A DNA stretch of 64,000 nucleotides. It comes from Pasteurella sp030783905 (GTDB lineage Bacteria; Pseudomonadota; Gammaproteobacteria; Enterobacterales; Pasteurellaceae). Positions 38,633 through 45,914 of the stretch are shown here, piece after piece (positions within the stretch are counted from its first letter, which is position 1; each line of letters begins with the position of its first letter). Position numbers and translations under genes: made by a program. The stretch is taken from contig CP182107.1 of the NCBI GenBank assembly GCA_051122655.1, forward strand, positions 1,550,001 through 1,614,000, in the 5' to 3' direction. The notes under the pieces are model-generated. The model was given only the letters and a program-made list of their open reading frames with translations, had not been told where the DNA came from and ran no database searches.

Positions 38633-39364
38633 TTATCCTATTTGAATCGCGGAACGTTGTTTAGAAGACGCATCAACTAAACGCTCATAAGTGGCAATTT
38701 GTTTGTTAAGGCTCGCAATCTCGGCTTCAAATCGTCCAACATTCAAGCCATTTGCTTTTTCTTGATTGGCCACCTCTCGTAAGGTTTGGGCACGTTTTTT
38801 CATGGAGGCAAGATTGTTGCGTGCTGCTTTAATATCTGCATCAATTTGAGCAAGCTGTTTTTTCGCCTCCGCTTGTTGAATCGCCCCTGATTTCAGCTGT
38901 TTATTTAAATTTGCTAACGCTCTATTATTTCGGTCTAGCTGTGTTTTCGCTTTGGCAGTGGCTTTTTTCACCATATCCGAATTTTTACGCGTTTCCGCAA
39001 TATAGGCATTTAAACGATCTTCTTTTTTCGCATAAGCCTTGCGTTGTTTTTCGAGGTAATAGTTGGTGCCCATGAGCGCGCCACAACCTACAGCAGCCCC
39101 CGCTGCGCCGGCGGCAGTAGCGGTGCCTGCATCTTTACCAGATAATAACGCAACCCCCGCACCTAACACGGCACCGCCAGCTGCGCCCCACGCACACGCG
39201 CCCCAACCTGAGTCACTAAAAAACTCGGCTTCTTCGCCTGTGGACAGGTTGCTTTGCGAGCCAAAATAACTGCCACCTGTATTCTGACAACCGGCGAGCA
39301 CGACCGCAGTTGAAAGCGTGAGTACACTTAAAATAGATTGGCGTGATTGTTTCATTTTCATCAT
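38633..39364 (-). CDS. Glycine-zipper, coiled-coil lipoprotein (TagQ-like by position and layout)
   Basis: Protein of 243 residues with lipobox VLAGC (Cys about residue 25). An Ala/Gly-rich glycine-zipper segment follows (about 52-105, including GAAGGAVLGAGVALLSG and GAAGAAVGCGALMG), then a long coiled coil to the C-terminus. In the Pseudomonas type VI threonine-phosphorylation pathway TagQ is an outer-membrane lipoprotein that localises TagR. Here the lipoprotein gene directly follows the TagR-like gene, 1 nt after its stop, which supports the comparison; direct sequence similarity to TagQ was not tested. AGGGG lies 7 nt before the chosen ATG. Confidence 0.7.
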   Translation of the reverse strand: MMKMKQSRQSILSVLTLSTAVVLAGCQNTGGSYFGSQSNLSTGEEAEFFSDSGWGACAWGAAGGAVLGAGVALLSGKDAGTATAAGAAGAAVGCGALMGTNYYLEKQRKAYAKKEDRLNAYIAETRKNSDMVKKATAKAKTQLDRNNRALANLNKQLKSGAIQQAEAKKQLAQIDADIKAARNNLASMKKRAQTLREVANQEKANGLNVGRFEAEIASLNKQIATYERLVDASSKQRSAIQIG

Positions 39365-39365
39365 A

Positions 39366-40901
39366 TTAGTTCCCCTGTTTGACTTGAGTACATTTTTCTA
39401 ACCATGTCTGACGACTGATCTTGTTATCTTGATAATATTGCTTAAGATGTTGCCAGTAAAGATTAACATAGTGCGTTAAATTTGCTTTTCCACTGCTGCT
39501 CACAATCGCATTCGTGCGTGAAACCTGTGTCTCAATTGTTTGTTTATTATACGTTGTTGAACTCGCCACGATTGTATCAGCATAATACTTCAACACAAAA
39601 TCGCGTGCGTTTTCTGATTCGACTAAACGGTTTTTCGCATTTTGTTCTTTTTCACTATTGGGATAAAGTGCGGTCATCGCCTCAAGAATTTTCTTATTCT
39701 GTTCCACTTCGCCCTGTAAATCTGACACGTTGGCACACAAAAATGCCCCGAGCTGTAATGCCGAACGTACCGCAGAATCGCGCTGTTCATCACGTTCTAA
39801 ATTGGCTGCACGTAATTGCTCTTTGGTGTTATTCAGTTCTTGTTTTAATTTTTCATCTAACGTGTTGTTAGCCAACTCCTCCAATTTATCCACAATTTTA
39901 CTGTTTTCCCCTTTTTCAGGCTGTTGATGATCTTTACCCAACACAGCCCATGCGTTTTCCACTACTTTGATACGCGCACTGGAGGTCAATAAAGGTGTCG
40001 CCACTACCACACGAAATCCCACATCTTTGGCTTTTCTCGCCCCTTGTTGATCATAAAACGGCATTTCTAAACGTAATACATTATTCACATCCGTTTCTGG
40101 TTTTAAGTAACTTCCACCGCGGACAATCACCCCGCCGTCTTGTCCATGATAGCGGTTTAATTTATTCAGTTTAAAACTGTCAAACATCATTTCACTGGCA
40201 TTACCTAAGGTGTCAAATAACCCTAAAGGATTAGGTTTTAACCGCCCAATCACTTGTAATCGACCATTAGCCGATTTGGCATTATTAAACCAAGCATAAT
40301 TGACTAAGCCATCTTGCATTGGGAACGTATTTTCACGAAACTCCGACGGTGTCACCGCCACGCCACCACGAGAAGCAAACTCCCATTCCACATTGGTTGG
40401 CAAGCGTACAAATCCCGACATCCCATCTTCTGTTGGTAAGGCACCTTTCGCCTGCGTCAATAACCATTCATTGTATTTTTGCGTAAACGTCATGGCATCA
40501 AACCAACTAATATTCGTCACTGGCAATAAGCCCTTTATCGTTGGGGCATGACATTTTTCTGTCATCACAGCCTGATATTGTGCGTCTGTCACTTCATATT
40601 TCGCCATTAAAAAGAACCGCTCATGGTCCTTATTGGCAAATCCCCCGGCAATATAGTTTGGTGTGGCGTATTCGGCATAGCCATCTTGCTCACGATTGCC
40701 ACCCAAAGTCACTAAGGTATCTTCTAACGGTTGTTGGGTATTGGTTTTCACCACCCGAAAGACCATCTTACCTTCGCAAGGCATTGGCAGAATAACATCC
40801 TGTTCTAAAGGTTGAGGGTTGTAAAATTTCTCTTCCCAAGCAGCGTGACTCACACTACTCACCACAGTTAAGCCCAACAGGGCATACCCATACTTACACA
40901 T
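39366..40901 (-). CDS. Periplasmic FGE/SUMF1-fold protein without catalytic cysteines (TagR-like)
   Basis: Exported protein of 511 residues. Signal peptide 1-20 (cleavage probably after SHA). A formylglycine-generating-enzyme-type domain covers about 42-302: NISWFDAMTFTQKYNEW, RLPTNVEWEFASRGG, NPLGLFDTLGNASEMMFD, VIVRGGSYLKP and VGFRVV. The cysteine pair of true FGE, near the GGSY block, is absent, so it is unlikely to make formylglycine. The C-terminal ~200 residues are helical with coiled coil. In Pseudomonas, TagR is a periplasmic FGE-fold protein that activates the kinase PpkA. The ATG at 40901 overlaps the permease stop by 8 nt; longer frame starts lack a signal peptide. Confidence 0.8.
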   Translation of the reverse strand: MCKYGYALLGLTVVSSVSHAAWEEKFYNPQPLEQDVILPMPCEGKMVFRVVKTNTQQPLEDTLVTLGGNREQDGYAEYATPNYIAGGFANKDHERFFLMAKYEVTDAQYQAVMTEKCHAPTIKGLLPVTNISWFDAMTFTQKYNEWLLTQAKGALPTEDGMSGFVRLPTNVEWEFASRGGVAVTPSEFRENTFPMQDGLVNYAWFNNAKSANGRLQVIGRLKPNPLGLFDTLGNASEMMFDSFKLNKLNRYHGQDGGVIVRGGSYLKPETDVNNVLRLEMPFYDQQGARKAKDVGFRVVVATPLLTSSARIKVVENAWAVLGKDHQQPEKGENSKIVDKLEELANNTLDEKLKQELNNTKEQLRAANLERDEQRDSAVRSALQLGAFLCANVSDLQGEVEQNKKILEAMTALYPNSEKEQNAKNRLVESENARDFVLKYYADTIVASSTTYNKQTIETQVSRTNAIVSSSGKANLTHYVNLYWQHLKQYYQDNKISRQTWLEKCTQVKQGN

Positions 40902-42120
40902 CTCGTAAACTCTCCGCAGGCTGAATTCGAATCGCACGCATTGCCCCAATGGCCGCCACAATTCCCGATAAAATGAAGGTAGTCATAAACGCAAATCCTA
41001 AATGCAAGGGCTGTAAATGACTAATGAAGTGAGTATCCGCTAAATTGCTGGTTAAAATTTGATTAAACAATTCACTCCCGACCCCAAAAAATAAATAAGA
41101 GATGAAAAAAGCGACACTACTCAGCATCAGCGCTTGTAAAATTAAAAAGCCTATGACCCCAATTGACTGAAATCCTAACAAGCGTAGAACGGCAATTTCT
41201 TTTCTTTTGCGATCAATATTGGCTAAAAATGCCCCTACCAAAGAAAGCACACAACCTACAATCGACGTCAGCGCAATGACCAGAAAAATCACATTGAGTA
41301 CCGCATCAATGGCTTTGACATTTTCAATCGCTTTCGCTTCTGTTCGTGTATCAATATTTTTAGTACGTAATTTCAGCGCTAAAACAGCGACATCATCTAA
41401 CTGTTTGGCATAAATACGTGCTCTGGCAAAAGTCTCCCTTACCTGCTCTCTCACTTGCCCTTGCATAGCAGGAAATACCTCTGTTTGAAAACCATCACGA
41501 AAATCTTCAATACCCACTAAAGTTTCCAAATCCACAAAGGCAGCCGGGCGTGAGAAACGGGTTTCTGGTAGGATATTTTCCACAATCAGTTCGAGGCGCC
41601 CTTTTTCAGTCAACCCAGCATAGTTTCGCGTTGCCAATAAGGTAATCTTATCGCCCGCTGCAACATGTAACTTTTCAGCAGCAAGCGCACTTAATACCAC
41701 CGCTTTTTTTTGTTGAAGCTGAAGCGGGGCTAAAATAGGGTCATTGGGTGCAGTAGGCAAGAGTTCAACATCAGACACAAAATGGCGTGTCGCACTGCGT
41801 AAATCAACAATCGTATTCAATGAACGAGTTAAAGGGATCACGAACTGGGTTTCAGGTTGTTGTTGCAACCAATCAAACCATTCAGAGGATAAGTTTAAAT
41901 TGCCCACGATTTTAATTTCTAAGTGGCGAGGATCATTCATCAGCTGTGCACGTAATTGAGACATCACACCATATTTCAAGCTGAATAACAGTAACAGGGG
42001 CGCAATCACAGCAATTAAAGAGGCAATAATACAAAAGGACACTTTGCGATCATAACGCAGATCACGCCATGCTAATTGAGTTAATAATTGGATTTTTTTG
42101 CCAAAAGAGATTGTTTGCAT
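40894..42120 (-). CDS. FtsX/MacB-type ABC permease (TagS-like)
   Basis: Inner-membrane permease of 408 residues with the FtsX layout: one N-terminal helix (about 27-48), a large periplasmic domain (about 50-270), then three helices (about 278-303, 325-350 and 375-398). The cytoplasmic loop RKRKEIAVLRLLGFQ is the coupling segment typical of LolC/MacB/FtsX proteins, and the C-terminus is IRIQPAESLRDV. The start at 42120 is chosen because GAGGGAG lies 5 nt upstream; a GTG at 42126 would abut it. It pairs with the ATPase gene 10 nt upstream. These mechanotransmission-type transporters signal or move lipoproteins rather than pass solutes. Confidence 0.82.
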   Translation of the reverse strand: MQTISFGKKIQLLTQLAWRDLRYDRKVSFCIIASLIAVIAPLLLLFSLKYGVMSQLRAQLMNDPRHLEIKIVGNLNLSSEWFDWLQQQPETQFVIPLTRSLNTIVDLRSATRHFVSDVELLPTAPNDPILAPLQLQQKKAVVLSALAAEKLHVAAGDKITLLATRNYAGLTEKGRLELIVENILPETRFSRPAAFVDLETLVGIEDFRDGFQTEVFPAMQGQVREQVRETFARARIYAKQLDDVAVLALKLRTKNIDTRTEAKAIENVKAIDAVLNVIFLVIALTSIVGCVLSLVGAFLANIDRKRKEIAVLRLLGFQSIGVIGFLILQALMLSSVAFFISYLFFGVGSELFNQILTSNLADTHFISHLQPLHLGFAFMTTFILSGIVAAIGAMRAIRIQPAESLRDV

Positions 42121-42130
42121 ACTCACTCCC

Positions 42131-42838
42131 TCAACAGATATCAGTAAAAATCGCTTGTTGCGGGGAAAGTAAATTAGCCTGTAAGGTACGCAGTTGCCTG
42201 CGTTTCACCAATTCCCAGTCATGGGTGACTAACAAGACAGAAATATGTTGTTGTACCACCAGTTCTAAAATCAAGCCAAACAATATGTCTGCATGATAAG
42301 GATCTAAGGCGGAAGTGGGTTCATCTGCTAATAAAAGCAAGGGCTTATGTGCAACCGCACGAATAAAGGCAACACGTTGACGTTCACCAATAGACAATTG
42401 CTTAGGGTACTTTGCTAACAGATGATCAATATTTAACTCTTGGCACAACAAGGCTACCCACGCGTGATCAATTGGGGTCTGTAATAAGGCATTCGGCAAA
42501 CGAATATTTTGTGCCACCGTTAAAAACGGCAATAATCCCCCATTTTGCAACATAAACCCCAATTTCTCAGCACGTATCTTGGCTAAGACATGCTGGTTTT
42601 GCTGTTGAATAAAGGGCTGAATGTCTAACAGGGTATCACCATTACCGAATTGGAAAGAACGCAATTGATCAGGCTGAAGAATCAGCCCGATCATTTCTAA
42701 TAAGGTACTTTTACCACAGCCACTTGTGCCTTGAATGGCCAACACTTCACCGTCAGCCAGATGAAGTGTTGGCAATGATACGGTAAAACCTTGTTCCCCA
42801 ACTCCGCGGGTTACCGACATATTTTCAATACAAAGCAC
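42131..42838 (-). CDS. ABC transporter ATPase (TagT/LolD-like)
   Basis: Single-domain ATPase of 235 residues. Walker A GTSGCGKST, Q-loop MLQNGGLLPFLT, signature LSIGERQRV, Walker B LLLLADEP followed by TSALDPYHAD, and the H-loop VTHDWELV are all intact. It belongs to the LolD/FtsE/MacB side of the family. The start is GTG at 42838 (MLCIENMSV) with TAAGGG upstream; a later ATG would delete the first strand. The gene lies between the PpkA-like VWA gene (18 nt) and its permease (10 nt), the TagT position of type VI clusters. Confidence 0.85.
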   Translation of the reverse strand: MLCIENMSVTRGVGEQGFTVSLPTLHLADGEVLAIQGTSGCGKSTLLEMIGLILQPDQLRSFQFGNGDTLLDIQPFIQQQNQHVLAKIRAEKLGFMLQNGGLLPFLTVAQNIRLPNALLQTPIDHAWVALLCQELNIDHLLAKYPKQLSIGERQRVAFIRAVAHKPLLLLADEPTSALDPYHADILFGLILELVVQQHISVLLVTHDWELVKRRQLRTLQANLLSPQQAIFTDIC

Positions 42839-42856
42839 GATCTTACCCTTACCTGA

Positions 42857-44878
42857 TTATGGCAATGCTTCTAGTGGGACAGGATAGACAAAATCACGTG
42901 GATCACTGCCTTCCGATAAGGATATCCAACGACTTTGATCTTCATTAAAGACCCGATAATGACGTAACTTACTGTGTAATTCACGAATGAACTTTTCTTG
43001 TTCTTGCACGCTCATACCTTTCCACGTGTCTTCGTCAATAGCCGTCACTTGACTCTTATAAGGGATATCATCAAGGTACTCACCTAATAAGCCCAAATCA
43101 GCGATTTTGGTTGCACTTTCTGTCTTAATTTTACTTGGATCTTGTCCCATTGCCGCCGCAACAGAACGCAGTTGTGCAAACATATCATTGGGCGAAATTA
43201 AGCCTTCATTCGCCGCATCAGCGATTTTTTTCACCACATCACTTAGATCACTTAACTGCGCTTTAGTCAGTAATACACGCGCTTCGGCAGTCGGGACGGT
43301 TGGTTTGGCAAAATCTTTATCACTGATCCACGCTTTAAAGACTGGTGGGGCTTTGCTTCCTTTCGCACCGCCCAAATAAGCTAATTGCATGGCACGTCCT
43401 AATAGGATGGCATCTTGCTCAATTTCAGAAGTCGGCTCAGGCGTGGATTTTTTCTCTTTTTCCACCGCACTTAACGCACTACCTGCCGCCATTTCACCAC
43501 GATACGCTAATTTCACTTGTGCCGTGAGAGCTTTCGCTAAGGTGCTAATTTTCTCACCAAACTCATTCACATCACCCGCATTCACTGGATAATACAAGGC
43601 TTTATTTAGATAATGATTAAACGCTAAATCCGTATATTGGGCTTGAGCTTGATCGTGGTTTTTCGCACCAGAAGGCGTTTTTAAGTGCAAGGCATAAATG
43701 GCGACCCCACGATGTTGCGCTTCTAAACGTAACTGCTTCGCATCCAATCCTGTAGTAGAAATAGGATTATCCCCTTCAATCGCCCCTGCGTCGGTAATTA
43801 AGACGATATAACGCGCACCAAACTGATTCCATTGGATTTCATTCAGCGCTTGGTTAATCCCCGCATACGCATCCTCACTAAATTCTTTACTCGACACTTT
43901 AGCTTGCTTTAATGAGGCGACTTTTTGCATAAAGTCTTTGCCGTCTTTCACGCTTGTCGGATCTACAAACATTTTTGAAGTATATTCCAACCCTTTAACC
44001 GCTTTAGTACTGGAACGGAATGCCACCAAGCCGAACTTCACTTGTTCGCCTAAATGCTCTTTTTCAATTTGATCGTACACTTGTTTAATGGCCTCTCGCG
44101 TACGATTAATATAAGGATCCATCGAGATAGTCGAGTCAATCACGAACACCACTGCAGCACGAAAACCCGTCACTTCTTGAGGGTTATCTTTTGTCAGTGT
44201 TTTTTGTGGATCCGATGACCCCGTCTTTGTTGTAGTGCTTGAGGTAGGTGATCTTGTTAATCCGCCCTCTTGTTTGCTGACGGAGGCGACCTCTAGCGCG
44301 CGTTCATAAAACCCTTTCGCATTCATCACCTCTTCACCTTGTAAAATCGGCAATAAGTAAAAGTTTTTCTGAAAATCAACAAATTCACTTGGCTCTTGTG
44401 CTAACACGGCAGGATGCGCTTTATTTGCAGTCAGCGCTTGACGTATTGGGTTCACCACTTGTACAGGATCTTCCGCATTAATCACTTGGTCCAATGCCGC
44501 CCGGTCTTTAAAAAAGAGGAGTGGCTCACGTTCCGCCGGATTGGTAAACACAAGTGTCATTTGCATCTGCCACGGCACAGCACAGCTTTCATCAAGCCAC
44601 CCCACTGTTTTCCCAAACGTATCGGGCCCCACTTGTAGCATGCTTTTGCCCGCCTGATTTTCACGTTTATAAACATAGTAACGAGAAAATGCAGGAATTT
44701 TTTTGCCTGATGTTGCTTGTTGACTCTCCAACAATTCACAACTGGGTGTACTCAAAACACGTTGATAAAGGGTGGTTTTCCCTTCTTGCAATAACGGCTT
44801 TTGTTCCGCCAGTGCATTCAAACTCAAGGGCAATAAGCCACAGAGTGCATAAAGGGGGAGCAAATTCAATCTTGTCAT
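42857..44878 (-). CDS. Secreted VWA-domain protein resembling the periplasmic part of PpkA
   Basis: Protein of 673 residues with a signal peptide (1-23, ending NALA). An N-terminal beta-rich region (about 35-105) precedes a VWA domain (about 240-400) with FRAAVVFVIDSTISMDPYIN. Its metal motif reads D-S-T-I-S, with Thr for the usual Ser, and the later Asp is in LITDAGAI. A helical C-terminal region follows (YLGGAKGSKAPPVFKAWISD, LLTKAQLSDLSDVV). This layout recalls the extracytoplasmic half of the type VI kinase PpkA, but no kinase domain or transmembrane anchor is present; that comparison is from memory. GAGAGGA lies 5 nt before the ATG at 44878, which decides the start. An uptake word is at about 43465. 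Confidence 0.8.
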   Translation of the reverse strand: MTRLNLLPLYALCGLLPLSLNALAEQKPLLQEGKTTLYQRVLSTPSCELLESQQATSGKKIPAFSRYYVYKRENQAGKSMLQVGPDTFGKTVGWLDESCAVPWQMQMTLVFTNPAEREPLLFFKDRAALDQVINAEDPVQVVNPIRQALTANKAHPAVLAQEPSEFVDFQKNFYLLPILQGEEVMNAKGFYERALEVASVSKQEGGLTRSPTSSTTTKTGSSDPQKTLTKDNPQEVTGFRAAVVFVIDSTISMDPYINRTREAIKQVYDQIEKEHLGEQVKFGLVAFRSSTKAVKGLEYTSKMFVDPTSVKDGKDFMQKVASLKQAKVSSKEFSEDAYAGINQALNEIQWNQFGARYIVLITDAGAIEGDNPISTTGLDAKQLRLEAQHRGVAIYALHLKTPSGAKNHDQAQAQYTDLAFNHYLNKALYYPVNAGDVNEFGEKISTLAKALTAQVKLAYRGEMAAGSALSAVEKEKKSTPEPTSEIEQDAILLGRAMQLAYLGGAKGSKAPPVFKAWISDKDFAKPTVPTAEARVLLTKAQLSDLSDVVKKIADAANEGLISPNDMFAQLRSVAAAMGQDPSKIKTESATKIADLGLLGEYLDDIPYKSQVTAIDEDTWKGMSVQEQEKFIRELHSKLRHYRVFNEDQSRWISLSEGSDPRDFVYPVPLEALP

Positions 44879-44918
44879 GGGTTCCTCTCCATATTCGGCA
44901 CGCAATTTGCCAACCGAT

Positions 44919-45896
44919 TTATTTTCTTAATTCCGCTAAACCTTTTTTCGCAGCTTCATTATTCGGATCAATCGATAATGCCGTTTCGTACCAATAGATT
45001 GCGTTTTCTTTATCGACGCTGAAACAAGGACCACCTACTGCATACTCTTTGGCATAAGCCACGGCAAGTTCAACATTGCCACTTTGTGCCTGATGAGCAT
45101 ATAAACGTTGTGCAATGCTACATTTGTTGGCGGTTTTTGCTTCGGCAATGACGTCTAACAGGCGTTGATTATCTGGTTTGCTTTTCAAGCAAGCCTGAAT
45201 AAAGGCTAACTCATCTGTGCTGTTTGCAACGCTGCATTCACTGACCACGGTTGTTTCAGTCTTACTGGATTGATGACCAAATAAGAAATACACGACTGCG
45301 GCCCCAATGCCTAATAATAAAATGAGTAACGCGATGAAAAGCCCTGTTTTACTTTTCTTCTGTTCTCTTGGGGTAGGTGCTATCTCCAAGGTCGTTGTCT
45401 CGCTATCGACTGATACAGCAGGCGGTTCATCAATAGGCGAGACATCATTTGCCGTATCAACAATAGGCGTCTCTTTTATTTCCACAGTAGCGGCTAGCGG
45501 CGTAACAGGCGCTGAAAAAGAGATGTCTCTTACATCACTTTCACGCGAGGAATCCCCCCCTGCCGAGGAAGCTAAGATGTTGCCAATTAAACTGAGTGGT
45601 CCACTATCTTCCACTTGCCCATCACGTACTTGTAATAAAAAGCGAACATTACCACTTTGACGGATTAATCCGTCCACAAGCCAAGGTCCCACTCGTCCCT
45701 GTAACGCATCGCCTACCACATTCAATTCGCTGGTTTTATGCCATACGGGTTCTGGTGTCCATTTATCCTCACCCGCAAAATAATGGCTGTCTTGGTTACG
45801 CTGAACGGCAAGTTCCACGTCATGACTACCTTTCCATTTACGTGCACTCAATTGTGCATAGCCTGGGCTGTCTTCTCTTAATTCAATTCGTAACAC
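44919..45896 (-). CDS. Membrane-anchored protein with C-terminal TPR/Sel1-like repeats
   Basis: Protein of 325 residues: an N-terminal cytoplasmic domain (about 1-110, no family recognised), an acidic/proline-rich linker, a transmembrane helix (about 185-206), and a periplasmic C-terminus with repeat-like helices (AQRLYAHQAQSGNVELAVAY, then AIYWYETALSIDPNNEAAKK, a TPR-like unit). Start: the frame opens with TTG at 45902, but AGAGGA lies 7 nt before GTG 45896 and too close to the TTG, so GTG is preferred. It begins 18 nt after srfC. Its cytoplasm-helix-periplasm layout is shared with SrfA and the two anchored VWA proteins. Confidence 0.75.
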   Translation of the reverse strand: MLRIELREDSPGYAQLSARKWKGSHDVELAVQRNQDSHYFAGEDKWTPEPVWHKTSELNVVGDALQGRVGPWLVDGLIRQSGNVRFLLQVRDGQVEDSGPLSLIGNILASSAGGDSSRESDVRDISFSAPVTPLAATVEIKETPIVDTANDVSPIDEPPAVSVDSETTTLEIAPTPREQKKSKTGLFIALLILLLGIGAAVVYFLFGHQSSKTETTVVSECSVANSTDELAFIQACLKSKPDNQRLLDVIAEAKTANKCSIAQRLYAHQAQSGNVELAVAYAKEYAVGGPCFSVDKENAIYWYETALSIDPNNEAAKKGLAELRK

Positions 45897-45914
45897 CGTC
45901 AATTCCTCTTTTGG

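Noticed and set aside
42857..44878. A Ser/Thr kinase domain in the PpkA-like protein
   Set aside because: No glycine-rich loop, HRD or DFG motif is present; the N-terminus is a signal peptide followed by a beta-rich region.
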